Assembly (NCBI GenBank): GCA_945861665.1 | Contig: CAMAVS010000002.1 | Coordinates: 330,427-394,426, forward strand | From: Chitinophaga pinensis | GTDB lineage: Bacteria > Bacteroidota > Bacteroidia > UBA4408 | Direction of reading: 5' to 3' | DNA: 64,000 bases | Part shown: in pieces, positions 18,201-27,658 of the stretch | Layout of the letters: every line of letters starts with the position of its first letter | Numbering within the stretch: position 1 is the first letter of the stretch | The notes under the pieces: model-generated | Databases searched by the model: none | Told to the model about the DNA's origin: nothing | What the model saw: only the letters and a program-made list of their open reading frames with translations | Translations under genes and position numbers: made by a program

Positions 18201-19675
18201 TAAAAGGCACGAACATTCGTTTGCGTCCTGTAATTATGACAGCATTGGTTGCTTCACTTGGTTTTTTACCTATGGCACTTTCGAATGGTTCCGGTGCTGA
18301 AGTTCAAAAGCCATTAGCAACAGTTGTAATAGGAGGCTTATTATCAGCTACCTTACTAACCTTACTGGTGTTGCCTGTATTATACTTGTTTATAGAAAGA
18401 ATACGAAAGCCTAAAGTAAATGTTATTGCAAGTGCGGTGATTTTGCTTATGCTGATTCCGTGTTTTAGCAATGCACAATCAAGCAGTCAAGGCTATACTT
18501 TGCAACAAGTTATAGATGAAGCATTAAAAAACAATGCAGGAATAAAAGCAGCTACTTTAGAAGTAGATTATACTAAATCGCTGAAGCGAACAGCGACTGA
18601 TATTGGTAAAACAAATGTGTCTTTAATGCTTGGTCAGTACAATTCATTAAATAGCGACAATCATATTTCTATTTCGCAAAACATTCCATTTCCAACTGTA
18701 TTCAGCAGTCAGGCGAAATTAGGAAATGCCCAAATAAAGGGAAGTGAATTGATGTTAGCTGTTACTAAAAATGAATTGGTGAGTCAGGTAAAATCAGCCT
18801 ACCACCACTTGGAATTCTTGCAAAGTGAAAGAAAGTTATTGCTTACACAAGACAGCATCTACTCAGCATTTTTAAAAACATCTCAGTTGCGTTTTAAAAC
18901 CGGGGAAAGTAATTTGCTTGAAAAAGTAACTGCCGAAACACAATTGATGGAAATAAAAAATTTGTTATCGCAAAATCAATCCAACATTTCAATTTATCAA
19001 TCACAATTACAAGCCTTGATGAATAGTAAAAGTGAGGTACAGATAGCGCAGAATAATGTAACGAAGTTAGTGCCCGCAACTGCAGGAATAGGTATCTCGG
19101 CTGATAGTACATCTGTAAATCAAAATCCCTATTTGAACTATTTAAAACAACAAATAGAAATAAGCAACAAACAAAAAAGGATAGAAGCGGCAAAAGTGCT
19201 ACCTGATTTTACAATTGGTTATTTTAGTCAAACATTGCTTGGCTATCAAAATCCCACTGGAACAGATCAATACTTTGGTGCTGACAAACGCTTTACCGGA
19301 GTGCAGTTGGGACTTGCAATCCCATTGTGGTTTGTGCCTCAAACTGCAAAAGTGAAAGCTGCAGGTATCAATCAGCAAGTGATTCAAAGCAATTATGAGG
19401 AAAGTAAAGCAACAATGCAAGGGGAGTATAGTGAGGCTGTTCAAGAGTATTTGAAAAGCACAAACACTTTGGAGTACTATGAAAAAAGTGCTTTACCCAA
19501 TGCCGATTTAATTATTAAACAAGCAGATAAAGGTTTTAAAAGTGGCGAGATTGGTTATGTTGAATATTTGCAGGCTATAAAAAGTGCCTTGATGATTAAA
19601 ACAAATTATTTACAGAGTTTGGACGGTTATAACCAAAGTGTTGTAAGGCTTGACTATTTATTAGGTAAAAAATAA
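15287..19675 (+). CDS. CusA/CzcA heavy-metal RND efflux pump fused to a TolC-like outer-membrane channel
   Basis: At 1462 residues this is about 400 longer than a plain CzcA. Residues 1 to about 1040 are a full RND pump: N-terminal helix, QLPIDAVPDITNNQVQI, periplasmic porter loops, and the proton relay GAIDFGLIVDGAVIIVE in TM4 typical of metal RND pumps. After about residue 1045 come a second signal-like hydrophobic segment (IASAVILLMLIPCFSNAQ) and a TolC/CzcC-like domain of coiled helices and strands. This fusion is common in Bacteroidota. Likely substrates are Cu, Ag, Zn, Co or Cd; the sequence does not choose. The adaptor gene follows after 19 bp. Confidence 0.93.
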   Translation: MLDKIIHFSIKNKIVIALLSLALVVWGVYSLTQLPIDAVPDITNNQVQIVTTSPSLGAQDIERLVTFPVEQTMATIPGIEEVRSFSRFGLSMVTIVFKENIDVYWARQQVNERLGDIRNQIPKGVGSPELAPVTTGLGEIYQYVIHPKKGFEKKYSTMDLRTIQDWIVRRQILGTEGVADVSSFGGYLKQYEISLNPDKLRSMNISISDVFTALEKNNQNTGGAYIDKKPNAYFIRSEGLIGSIEDIEKIVVKLNSNGIPVLIRNVASVNFGSATRYGAMTRNDEGEAVGALVLMLKGANSSKVIANVKERILQIEKNLPEGIVIEPFLDRTKLVNNAIGTVTKNLAEGALIVIFVLVLLLGNFRAGLVVASVIPLAMLFAIALMNLFGVSGNLMSLGAIDFGLIVDGAVIIVEATLHHLTGRRLFDKFGSTKLTQLQMDNEVYESASKIRNSAAFGEIIILIVYLPILALVGIEGKMFKPMAQTVSFAILGAFILSLTYVPMMSALFLSKTTQHKRNISDLIMDFFHKVYNPVIHFALKRKSVIISSSLALFFVSLLLFFRMGGEFIPTLDEGDFAVETRVLTGSSLSQTVEASTRASKILMDKFPEVKQVIGKIGTSEIPTDPMPIEACDLMIILKDKSEWISASSREALADSMSKALEDIPGVTFSFQQPIQMRFNELMTGAKQDVVVKVYGEDLNVLAQYAGQIGKIAATVKGAEDIAVEEVTGLSQIVVKLDRDKISQFGLSIEDVNQVIRTGFAGESAGMVFEGERRFDLVVRLDNENRQTIDDINNLFVTTSNGNQVPVAQLADVEFKISPKQIQRDDAKRRITVGFNIRGRDVESIVNELQGKIDKEVNFDAGYYPTYGGTFKNLIEARERLSIAVPVALLLIFILLFFTFRSLKQSFLIFTAIPLSAIGGVFALWLRDMPFSISAGVGFIALFGVAVLNGIVLIAEFNRLKKEGMTDLKEIVLKGTNIRLRPVIMTALVASLGFLPMALSNGSGAEVQKPLATVVIGGLLSATLLTLLVLPVLYLFIERIRKPKVNVIASAVILLMLIPCFSNAQSSSQGYTLQQVIDEALKNNAGIKAATLEVDYTKSLKRTATDIGKTNVSLMLGQYNSLNSDNHISISQNIPFPTVFSSQAKLGNAQIKGSELMLAVTKNELVSQVKSAYHHLEFLQSERKLLLTQDSIYSAFLKTSQLRFKTGESNLLEKVTAETQLMEIKNLLSQNQSNISIYQSQLQALMNSKSEVQIAQNNVTKLVPATAGIGISADSTSVNQNPYLNYLKQQIEISNKQKRIEAAKVLPDFTIGYFSQTLLGYQNPTGTDQYFGADKRFTGVQLGLAIPLWFVPQTAKVKAAGINQQVIQSNYEESKATMQGEYSEAVQEYLKSTNTLEYYEKSALPNADLIIKQADKGFKSGEIGYVEYLQAIKSALMIKTNYLQSLDGYNQSVVRLDYLLGKK

Positions 19676-19694
19676 AATATTTAAAAAGAACAAT

Positions 19695-20906
19695 ATGAAA
19701 AGTATAGTTAAAATAATTTTTACGGCAACATTAGCGAGTATGTTGTTTTTCTCTTGTGGAAATAAAACCGAAGAGGTAAAAAAGGAAGAAGAAAAGCACG
19801 AAGATAGTTTGTCTACTAAAGTAGGATTAACAAAAGAGCAGTTTAAAATTGCAGGAATTGAGGTTGGGATGCTCGAACTAAAGTCACTAAGTGGGACTAT
19901 AAAAGTAAATGGGATGTTGGATGTGCCACCACAAAATTTAGTGAGTATATCGGCACCCTTGGGCGGTTTTGTAAAAAATACGGACTTGTTGCAGGGTATG
20001 AAAGTTACCAAAGGACAAATTGTTGCCGTGATGCAACACCCTGATTATATTCAGTTACAGCAGGACTACTTGGAAAGTAAAGGTCAGTTAGAATATTTGG
20101 AAGCAGAATATGCGCGACAACAAGAATTGGCAAAAGAAAATGTAAATTCCACAAAAACAGTACAACAAGCCAAGGCTCAATATTTGGGAATGCAAGCCAA
20201 ATTCAGCGGTTTAAAATCGAAATTAAGTTTAATAGGCATTAACCCCGAAAATTTAGCAGCAGGAAATATCCAACAATCTATTGTGATAACCGCCCCTATT
20301 ACCGGATATGTTACGCACGTTAATGTAAATATAGGTGTGTATGTTAATCCAAACGATATTATGTTTCAGATTGTTGACACGGAACATTTGCATGCTGAGT
20401 TAACGGTTTTCGAAAAGGATGTACCGAAATTAAAAATCGGTCAGAACGTACGATTCATTTTAGCCAACGAAGGCAAAGAGCGTCACGCAACAATACATCT
20501 TATTGGAAGAGAAATAGAAAAAGACAGAACTGTACGAGTGCATTGTCATTTAGATGAAGAGGACACACAATTAATTCCGGGAATGTATTTAAAAGCTTTG
20601 GTTGAAACCAACAGCAATGAAGTATTTACGTTGCCAAATGAAGCAATCGTTGCATTCGAGGGTAAGAAATACATTTTTATAGGAACCGAAGGTGATTTTT
20701 GTTCCGATAAGGATTGTAAAGATGAAAAACCAAAAGATTATGGTTTTGAGATGGTAGAAATAAAAACAGGTGTTTCTGAAATGAATTATACTGAAATTAT
20801 TTTCATAAAAGAAATTGACAAGGAAGCTGATATTGTATTGAAAGGAGCTTATGATTTATTGTCAAAAATAAAAAATAGTGAAGGACTAAGTTGTTGTGCT
20901 CCATAA
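19695..20906 (+). CDS. RND efflux periplasmic adaptor (CusB/CzcB type), lipoprotein
   Basis: The 403-residue membrane-fusion protein joins the pump to the channel. The signal ends MLFFSCGN, a lipobox with Cys near residue 21, then a Lys/Glu-rich linker. Domains in order are: lipoyl-like half (NLVSISAPLGGFVKN), a helical hairpin (about 110-180, QQDYLESKGQLEYLEAEYAR), the second lipoyl half (ITAPITGYVTHVNVNIGVYV), a beta-barrel and a membrane-proximal domain. Cys pairs occur in DFCSDKDCKDEK and at the extreme C-terminus (SCCAP), possibly extra metal ligands. It is cotranscribed with the fused pump. Confidence 0.92.
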   Translation: MKSIVKIIFTATLASMLFFSCGNKTEEVKKEEEKHEDSLSTKVGLTKEQFKIAGIEVGMLELKSLSGTIKVNGMLDVPPQNLVSISAPLGGFVKNTDLLQGMKVTKGQIVAVMQHPDYIQLQQDYLESKGQLEYLEAEYARQQELAKENVNSTKTVQQAKAQYLGMQAKFSGLKSKLSLIGINPENLAAGNIQQSIVITAPITGYVTHVNVNIGVYVNPNDIMFQIVDTEHLHAELTVFEKDVPKLKIGQNVRFILANEGKERHATIHLIGREIEKDRTVRVHCHLDEEDTQLIPGMYLKALVETNSNEVFTLPNEAIVAFEGKKYIFIGTEGDFCSDKDCKDEKPKDYGFEMVEIKTGVSEMNYTEIIFIKEIDKEADIVLKGAYDLLSKIKNSEGLSCCAP

Positions 20907-20978
20907 TGTATCGAGTATAGCTTTGTTTTTGTAAAGGGTTTTCGCATTTTATAGAAGTCAATTACACAATATAATTCG

Positions 20979-20986
20979 TAAATTTG
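20979..20986 (+). promoter_or_regulatory. -7 box for the dCMP deaminase / protease pair
   Basis: TAAATTTG matches TAnnTTTG, 27 nt before the deaminase ATG at 21014. This separates the pair from the metal-efflux operon. Confidence 0.5.
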
Positions 20987-21013
20987 CACTCTTTAATTGC
21001 ATAACAAATACTA

Positions 21014-21475
21014 ATGAGCAAACCCAGTTTCGATGATATTTATATGGACTTGGCAGAGAATCTTGCCAAACGTTCGCACTGCTTAAGGGCGCAAGTGGGC
21101 GCTGTGCTTACTAAGGATACACGCATTGTGTCCTTGGGTTATAATGGCCCACCCGCAGGCACACATAACTGCGATGAACAATGGCCCGAAGAGGGTTGTC
21201 CGCGCGACAGCAAAGGAAGCTGTTCCTTGGCATTGCACGCTGAGCAGAACGCAATTTTATATGCATCAAAAAACAATGTTTCCATTGAAGGTTCTACCTT
21301 GTATATAACCCTTTCGCCTTGTATTGCTTGTGCGCGAGTAATTTATACAACCGGTATAAAAAAAGTATATTACTTACATTCCTATGCCGATTTTAAAGGA
21401 TTGGCAAGTGATGAAGGCGTTGATTTTTTAAGTAAGTTCGGTGTAGCAGTAGAAAGATACACCAAGAAAAAATAG
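21014..21475 (+). CDS. deoxycytidylate (dCMP) deaminase
   Basis: The enzyme converts dCMP to dUMP for dTTP synthesis. The 153-residue protein carries the zinc deaminase motifs LHAEQNAIL (HAE) and SPCIACARVIY (PCxxC). RSHCLRAQVGAVLTKD and YNGPPAGTHNCDE are typical of dCMP rather than cytidine deaminases. A possible extra Cys/His site lies in NCDEQWPEEGCPRDSKGSC, a zinc-linked insert known in this family. The stop codon is directly followed by the ATG of the protease gene, so the two are one transcription unit. Confidence 0.93.
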   Translation: MSKPSFDDIYMDLAENLAKRSHCLRAQVGAVLTKDTRIVSLGYNGPPAGTHNCDEQWPEEGCPRDSKGSCSLALHAEQNAILYASKNNVSIEGSTLYITLSPCIACARVIYTTGIKKVYYLHSYADFKGLASDEGVDFLSKFGVAVERYTKKK

Positions 21476-23089
21476 ATGTTTCAACAACCCAAATACAATT
21501 CATTGTTGCCGCTCATTTTTGCGGTGGTTCTTATTGTTGGTATTTTTATTGGATTAAAGCTCAATCAGTCCAACACAATGAATTCATTAATTCCTACCGA
21601 GGGCGTTACAGGAAATAATAAAATAAATGAGGTACTCAGCTATATTCAAAACGAATACGTTGATACAATTAATAAAAAGCAACTTACCGACAATGCCATT
21701 GCATCTTTGCTTGAAAATCTCGACCCACATTCTGCCTATATTCCTGCAAGCGATTTAGAATCTACCAATGAATCCTTACAAGGAAATTTTGAAGGAATAG
21801 GAATAGAGTTTAATATTCTAAAAGATACCATCATTGTTGTTTCTGCCTTGTCAGGTGGTCCTTCTGAAATATTGGGAATAAGAGCAGGCGACAGGATAGT
21901 AAAAGTAGATGGAAAAATAGTAGCAGGCGTAAAAATTACCAATGAAGGAGTATTGAAAAAACTAAAAGGCAAAGGCGGAACAAAAGTTACAGTTTCTATT
22001 TTGCGAAGAGGGAGCAACAAGCTCATTGATTTTAAAATTACGCGCGATAAAATTCCATTGTACAGTGTAGATGTAGCTTATATGCTAAGTGATAAAACGG
22101 GATATATTAAAATTAATCGATTTGCGGCAACCACCTATCAGGAGTATATGGATGCTTTCAATAAATTAACGGTTCAGGGGATGCAGAATTTAATTATCGA
22201 CTTACGAAATAACGGTGGTGGTTATTTGAATACAGCAACAGCTATTGCAGATGAGTTTTTGAGTAATAATAAAATGATTGTTTATACCAAGGGAAAAGCA
22301 AGGCCTAAAGAAGAGTACAAGGCTACTTCCAAAGGAAGCTTTGAACAAGGAAAATTGTGTGTGCTTATCGATGAAGGATCGGCATCGGCAAGTGAAATTT
22401 TGTCGGGATGTATACAAGACAATGACCGTGGAACGATAGTAGGAAGAAGGTCGTTTGGGAAAGGATTAGTGCAAGAACAAACTGAGTTTACTGATGGTTC
22501 GGCTATACGTTTAACCATTGCAAGATATTATACTGCCACTGGAAGGGGCATTCAAAAGCCCTATAAGAAAGGCGATTTAGCAGATTATTACAGCGAAGAA
22601 GTACATCGTTATGAAAAAGGTGAATTGCAAAATGCAGATAGTGTGCACTTTGCAGATACCTTAAAATACAGAACACCGAAAGGTAAAATAGTTTATGCCG
22701 GAGGCGGTATTATGCCCGATGTGTTTGTTCCACTTGATACAATGGGGCGTTCTCAGTATTTATCGAATTTAATTTTCAATGGTATAATAAATGAATTTGC
22801 TTTGTTGTATGCAGATAAAAACAGAACTACATTATATAAATACAAAGATGTAAACGACTTTGACAAAAAATTTAAGGTAGACGAAGCACTGTTTAACTCT
22901 TTGGTAGTTTTTGCCGAAGGCAGAAAAATTAAGAAAGACGAAAAAGGGATAAGTGCTTCAAAGGCAATTATTGAAATGGAAATAAAAGCGCTGATTGCGC
23001 GTAACATATGGCGCAATGAAGGTTTTTATCCCATCTTTAACAAGATGGACAAGACACTTACAAAAGCGCTAGAAGTTATTGAAAAGTAG
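21476..23089 (+). CDS. S41-family C-terminal processing peptidase
   Basis: The 537-residue protein has an N-terminal membrane anchor (about 9-29, LLPLIFAVVLIVGIFIGLKL), a PDZ domain (about 95-175, GIGIEFNILKDTIIVVSALSGG through IRAGDRIVKVDGK) and the peptidase core. The catalytic Ser is in EGSASASEILSG and the Lys in FGKGLVQEQ, the Ser-Lys dyad of CtpA/tail-specific proteases. A long C-terminal extension (about 380-537) follows, usual for Bacteroidota members. It acts on periplasmic substrates at their C-termini. It starts at the base after the deaminase stop codon. Confidence 0.94.
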   Translation: MFQQPKYNSLLPLIFAVVLIVGIFIGLKLNQSNTMNSLIPTEGVTGNNKINEVLSYIQNEYVDTINKKQLTDNAIASLLENLDPHSAYIPASDLESTNESLQGNFEGIGIEFNILKDTIIVVSALSGGPSEILGIRAGDRIVKVDGKIVAGVKITNEGVLKKLKGKGGTKVTVSILRRGSNKLIDFKITRDKIPLYSVDVAYMLSDKTGYIKINRFAATTYQEYMDAFNKLTVQGMQNLIIDLRNNGGGYLNTATAIADEFLSNNKMIVYTKGKARPKEEYKATSKGSFEQGKLCVLIDEGSASASEILSGCIQDNDRGTIVGRRSFGKGLVQEQTEFTDGSAIRLTIARYYTATGRGIQKPYKKGDLADYYSEEVHRYEKGELQNADSVHFADTLKYRTPKGKIVYAGGGIMPDVFVPLDTMGRSQYLSNLIFNGIINEFALLYADKNRTTLYKYKDVNDFDKKFKVDEALFNSLVVFAEGRKIKKDEKGISASKAIIEMEIKALIARNIWRNEGFYPIFNKMDKTLTKALEVIEK

Positions 23090-23158
23090 TAAATATCTAA
23101 GTGATATTCTTGTAATTAATAAGCGTTGGGATAATTTATTTAATAAAGATATTTAGCC

Positions 23159-23474
23159 GTGAGGGCTTTGCCTCACACTCCAATTACTTTTTTCCTTGAC
23201 GAAAAAAGTAATCAAAAAAGTCAAGAGCAAACGCCATTTTCAGGTCTTCGTTTTGTCGCACAAGCCATTGCTATCTATTTCCACGAAACCTGAAATTCGC
23301 ACCGTTTGCTCATTTGCTCCCCGCCTTTCAAACAATAATTTTCAAATCATTTTTAGTAGGGCGCGTAAGCCCTAACAAAAGGCGAGCGTGTGGTTGCAAG
23401 TGTTAAAGCAGCTTCTTTTGTTCTTGCCCCGATAGCTATCGGAGTTTTGTTTATTTTGTATCAAGACAAAAGAA
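23159..23474. repeat. composite stem-loop element in the 457-bp gap between convergent genes
   Basis: No gene is supported between 23090 and 23546. Instead, a chain of inverted repeats is seen. (1) GTGAGGGC/GCCTCAC at 23159-23176. (2) TTACTTTTTTC/GAAAAAAGTAA, a perfect 11-bp stem at 23184-23211, whose six-base loop CTTGAC is complementary to GTCAAG at 23220-23225. (3) A long nested hairpin 23225-23311: outer GAGCAAACG/CGTTTGCTC, inner TTTCAGGTCTTCGT/ACGAAACCTGAAA. (4) TAGGGC/GCCCTA at 23357-23374. (5) TTCTTTTGTTCTTG/CAAGACAAAAGAA (23413-23474), enclosing the palindrome CCGATAGCTATCGG (23429-23442). The base composition is richer in G+C than its surroundings. It looks like a dispersed repeat or a structured RNA. 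Confidence 0.6.
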
Positions 23475-23546
23475 AATGCCCAGCGGCACAGAGCGATTAG
23501 AAGCGATAATTTTTGTATGCTCCAAACTTAATTTATGTATTGCTAA

Positions 23547-26366
23547 TTACAATTTAGCTTTTATTTCCACCATCTCATAACCTTCAACAATATCATTCAA
23601 TTGAATGTCGTTGAAATTAGTTATATTAAGTCCGCATTCATATCCGGTAGCTACTTCTTTCACATCGTCCTTAAATCGTTTTAACGAACCAAGTTCACCT
23701 GTGTGAATAACAATACCATCGCGTATAATACGTACTTTAGTATGACGTGTAACTTTTCCATCAAGCACCATACAACCTGCAATAGTTCCTACTTTAGTAA
23801 TATTATATACTTCTCTGATTTCAATGTTGCACACAATTTTTTCTTCAAATTCAGGAGCAAGCATTCCTTCCATTGCCGCCTTAATTTCATTTATTGCATT
23901 GTAAATAATAGAGTAGGTGCGTATGTCAATTTGCTCTGTTACGGCAAGCTTGCGTGCGTTTAATGATGGGCGTACATTAAAAGCAACAATGATTGCATCG
24001 GATGCAGATGCAAGCAACACATCACTTTCTGAAACTTGCCCAACCGATTTAAGCACCACATTGATGGCAACTTTATCAGTCGATAACTTTAATAAGGAAT
24101 CTGTTAAAGCTTCAACTGAACCATCCACATCACCTTTCACGATTAAGTTAAGCTGTTTAAAATCACCAATAGCAAGCCTTCTTCCTATCTCATCTAATGT
24201 AATGTGTTTTTGGGTTCTATAACCTTGTTCGCGTTGAAGTTGTAATCTTTTTGTAGCAATTTCACGCGCTTCACGCTCATCGTCCATTACTTTAAACTTA
24301 TCACCTGCCTGCGGAGCACCTGTTAAACCAAGAATTAATGCAGGACTTGATGGTCCGGCTTCTTTTATGGTAGTACCGCGCTCATTAAATATAGCTTTTA
24401 CTCTTCCACTAAAACAACCTGCTAATACAACATCCCCCACTTTAATAGTTCCGGTTTGTACAAGTAAGGTGGTAACATATCCTTTTCCTTTGTCGAGCGA
24501 AGCTTCAATAACTGTTCCTGCAGCATTTTTATTTGCATTTGTTTTTAAGTCTAGCAATTCTGCCTCTAACAATACTTTTTCCAAAAGGGTTTCAATATTG
24601 GTTCCTGTTTTAGCTGATATTTCTTGACATTGGTATTTGCCACCCCATTCTTCTACCAAAATATTCATAGCCGAAAGCTCTTCACGAATTTTATCGGGGT
24701 TGGCGCCCGGCTTATCAATTTTATTGATTGCTATTACAATAGGAACGCCTGCTGCTTGTGCGTGATTGATTGCTTCTTTTGTTTGCGGCATTACATTATC
24801 GTCGGCTGCTACAACAATAATTACTATGTCTGTAACTTTTGCACCACGGGCACGCATAGCTGTAAAAGCTTCGTGTCCAGGAGTATCTAAAAATGTTATT
24901 TTCTTTCCGTTATCCAACTGTACACTATATGCACCAATGTGTTGTGTAATGCCACCGGCTTCACCTGCAATAACATTTGCTTTACGAACATAATCCAGTA
25001 GCGATGTTTTACCATGATCTACGTGCCCCATTACGGTTACGATAGGCCATCTAGATTTTAAGTCTTCGGGTTTGTCAAGTTCTTCTGCTACTTGTATTTG
25101 AACTTCGGCACTAACAAACTCAACTGTATGATCAAATTCTTCTGCTACTATGCTTATTGTTTCGGCATCCAAACGTTGATTAATGGAAACAAACATTCCC
25201 AAACTCATACATGTAGAAATAATATTGTTCACAGGAACATTCATCATCTTTGCCAACTCATTTGCAGAAACAAATTCTGTTACTTTAATAATTTTCTTTT
25301 CAGCTTCCTGTTGATTGATATTATCTTGAATCTGTTGACCAATTTCTTCCCGTTTTGTCCTTCTGTGTTTTGAAGCTTTCGATTTTCCGGCACCGCTTAA
25401 TCGAGCAAGCGTTTCCTTAATTTGGTTTGAAATTTCTTCATCTGTTGCGGCAGGTTTTACTTCTGTTGTTTTTTTAGTAAAATCTTTTCTCTTCGTAAAA
25501 AAGGAATCTTTCGATTCAAGGCTTGTGCCTTTACCAACATTAACTGCAGCATCAGCTCCGGCACTCACCGGGCCTTTTTTAATGCGTTTTCGTTTTTTCT
25601 TTCCCGATTTTTCAGTAAAAGGATTTGATGAACCAACAGGCTTTTTCTTATCTTCTTTTACGGGCAATACCATTTTTCCTAATATGGTAGGACCATCAAG
25701 CTTTTCGTAATTTGTTTTAATAAAATTGTCTTCCGAATTTTCGATTGGCTTTTCAGTTGTTTCCTCTACAGGGGCATTAACTTCAATTATTACATTTGTT
25801 TCTGGTTTAGTATCCGCTAAAGCATCCTCCTTTTTTTTCTTTTCTTCTGTTGTCGTATTTACTTCTTTCTCAACTGTAATAGCCGTTTCTTTTTTCGTTT
25901 TTCTTTTCTTATCGGGCTTTGTCTTAAAATTTTTAGAGTCTAAATCTATTTTCCCAACTACTTTAACTGTTGATATTTCTTCTTCAGCTTTAACGGTTGT
26001 TGCAACTGGTTTATCTTCCTTTTTTGTCTCGTTAGGTGTGGTTGTGTTTTTTATTAGCACTTCCGACTCATCTACTTCTTTTTTCTTTGTTTCAACTATA
26101 GCAGGTGCTTCAATTTTTTTTTCGGTGAAATTAGCCGCAGCCTCTTTTGCTTTATTAAGACCAACTTTTTGAGCCTCTTCTTTGGCAGATTTTTCTGATT
26201 GAAATTCAGAAATCAAAATATCGCGCATCGGCTCACTAATCTTTTGATTAGGGTTATTATCTATTTTGTAACCTTTGCTGGCAAAAAATTCAATAGCCCT
26301 ATCCAGCTTAATGTTTAATTTTGGAAGAATAGTACTTATTCGAATTGTTTTTTCTGATTCTGACAT
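23547..26366 (-). CDS. infB: translation initiation factor IF-2
   Basis: The 939-residue GTPase brings initiator tRNA to the ribosome. A long charged N-terminal region (to about 430, Lys/Glu/Thr-rich with [11 protein letters not shown]) precedes the G domain. The G domain has [12 protein letters not shown] (P loop), [15 protein letters not shown] (switch II) and [12 protein letters not shown] (NKxD). Domains II-IV follow, with [13 protein letters not shown] and a C-terminal tRNA-binding domain. The N-terminal helix starts [20 protein letters not shown], as in other Bacteroidota IF-2. It is third in the rimP-nusA-infB operon, 37 bp after nusA, and its 3' end faces the stem-loop element. Confidence 0.98.
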   Translation of the reverse strand: MSESEKTIRISTILPKLNIKLDRAIEFFASKGYKIDNNPNQKISEPMRDILISEFQSEKSAKEEAQKVGLNKAKEAAANFTEKKIEAPAIVETKKKEVDESEVLIKNTTTPNETKKEDKPVATTVKAEEEISTVKVVGKIDLDSKNFKTKPDKKRKTKKETAITVEKEVNTTTEEKKKKEDALADTKPETNVIIEVNAPVEETTEKPIENSEDNFIKTNYEKLDGPTILGKMVLPVKEDKKKPVGSSNPFTEKSGKKKRKRIKKGPVSAGADAAVNVGKGTSLESKDSFFTKRKDFTKKTTEVKPAATDEEISNQIKETLARLSGAGKSKASKHRRTKREEIGQQIQDNINQQEAEKKIIKVTEFVSANELAKMMNVPVNNIISTCMSLGMFVSINQRLDAETISIVAEEFDHTVEFVSAEVQIQVAEELDKPEDLKSRWPIVTVMGHVDHGKTSLLDYVRKANVIAGEAGGITQHIGAYSVQLDNGKKITFLDTPGHEAFTAMRARGAKVTDIVIIVVAADDNVMPQTKEAINHAQAAGVPIVIAINKIDKPGANPDKIREELSAMNILVEEWGGKYQCQEISAKTGTNIETLLEKVLLEAELLDLKTNANKNAAGTVIEASLDKGKGYVTTLLVQTGTIKVGDVVLAGCFSGRVKAIFNERGTTIKEAGPSSPALILGLTGAPQAGDKFKVMDDEREAREIATKRLQLQREQGYRTQKHITLDEIGRRLAIGDFKQLNLIVKGDVDGSVEALTDSLLKLSTDKVAINVVLKSVGQVSESDVLLASASDAIIVAFNVRPSLNARKLAVTEQIDIRTYSIIYNAINEIKAAMEGMLAPEFEEKIVCNIEIREVYNITKVGTIAGCMVLDGKVTRHTKVRIIRDGIVIHTGELGSLKRFKDDVKEVATGYECGLNITNFNDIQLNDIVEGYEMVEIKAKL

Positions 26367-26403
26367 ATTTAATTTTGCCTTTTTATTTCTGTTAACGTTT
26401 TAA

Positions 26404-27654
26404 TTATTCGAACTCTGAACTTAAAATAGCCCTTATTTCTTTTACTGTTTCCTCTTCCAAATCTGTTCTTTTTACCAAATCTTCGGCACTTAATTCAAGT
26501 ACGCTTTTAGCAGTATCACAACCAATTGCTTTTAATTCATCAATAATCCAGTTGTCAATTTCATCTGCAAATTCTTCTAAATCTACATCTTCAATGTCAA
26601 CATCTGTATCACGATAAACATCTATTTCGTAACCTGTTAGTTTTCCTGCCAATTTAATATTGTGCCCTCCTTTTCCAATGGCTAAAGATACTTGGTCGGG
26701 TTTTAAAAATACTTCTGCTCTTTTTGTTTCTTCATCAATTTTAATTGAAGTTATTTTTGCAGGACTTAACGATCGTGTAATAAAAAGTTGAATATTGCTT
26801 GTATAGTTTATAACATCAATATTTTCATTTTTTAATTCTCTAACAATACCGTGAATTCGCGAACCTTTCATACCAACACAAGCACCTACAGGGTCAATCC
26901 TGTCATCATACGATTCAACAGCAACTTTAGCCCTTTCGCCTGGTTCACGTACAATTTTCTTTATGGTGATTAAACCATCAAATACTTCAGGAACTTCAAG
27001 TTCAAAAAGTCTTTCAAGTAGTAATGGCGATGTTCTTGATAAAACGATAACAGGATTGTTATTTTTAAAATCAACTCTTACTACAACTGCCCTAACGGTA
27101 TCCCCTTTTTTGAAAAAATCGGAAGGGATTTGTTCTGATTTTGGCATAATAAGTTCATTGCCTTCATCGTCAAGTATAAGCAATTCTCTTTTCCATATTT
27201 GGTATACTTCACCGGTAATAATATCGCCAACTTTTTCTTTGTATTTTTGAAAAATGCCATTTTTTTCGTGTTCAAGTATTCGTGATGCAAGATTTTGACG
27301 AACAGACAATACCGACCTTCTTCCAAAATCAAGTAAGCGAACAGGTTCGGTTAATATTTCCCCAATTTCAAAATCGGGCTCTACTTTTCTTGCTTCTGTA
27401 AGACTTACGTGCCTGTTCTCGTCATAATCAAAACTGTCATCGGCAAATTCATCGTCAACTATCTCACGGTTACGCCATATTTCCAAATCTCCTTTGTCGA
27501 TATTAATGATGATATCGCAATTTTCATCGGTGCCGTACTTTTTTATCAGCATACTTCTAAAAACATCTTCAAGGATGCTCATCATTGTAGGACGATCAAT
27601 GTTTTTGAATTCTTTGAATTCCGAAAATGACTCAATTAAATTAATGGTTTCCAT
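26404..27654 (-). CDS. nusA: transcription termination/antitermination factor NusA
   Basis: The 416-residue protein has the N-terminal RNA-polymerase-binding domain (1 to about 125), an S1 domain (about 135-200, GDIITGEVYQIWKRELLILD), and two KH domains with the signature VGACVGMKGSRIHGIVREL and LAIGKGGHNIKLAGKLTGYEID. A short acidic C-terminal segment with a helix-hairpin-helix-like tail (SAEDLVKRTDLEEETVKEI) follows, so the AR repeats of E. coli NusA are absent or reduced. It starts four bases after the rimP stop and is followed by infB. Confidence 0.97.
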   Translation of the reverse strand: METINLIESFSEFKEFKNIDRPTMMSILEDVFRSMLIKKYGTDENCDIIINIDKGDLEIWRNREIVDDEFADDSFDYDENRHVSLTEARKVEPDFEIGEILTEPVRLLDFGRRSVLSVRQNLASRILEHEKNGIFQKYKEKVGDIITGEVYQIWKRELLILDDEGNELIMPKSEQIPSDFFKKGDTVRAVVVRVDFKNNNPVIVLSRTSPLLLERLFELEVPEVFDGLITIKKIVREPGERAKVAVESYDDRIDPVGACVGMKGSRIHGIVRELKNENIDVINYTSNIQLFITRSLSPAKITSIKIDEETKRAEVFLKPDQVSLAIGKGGHNIKLAGKLTGYEIDVYRDTDVDIEDVDLEEFADEIDNWIIDELKAIGCDTAKSVLELSAEDLVKRTDLEEETVKEIRAILSSEFE

Positions 27655-27658
27655 TTTA

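Noticed and set aside
25726..26172. 148-codon open frame on the plus strand opposite infB
   Set aside because: It mirrors the Lys/Glu/Thr-rich N-terminal region of IF-2, whose complement gives Ser/Phe/Val-rich open frames; no independent support.
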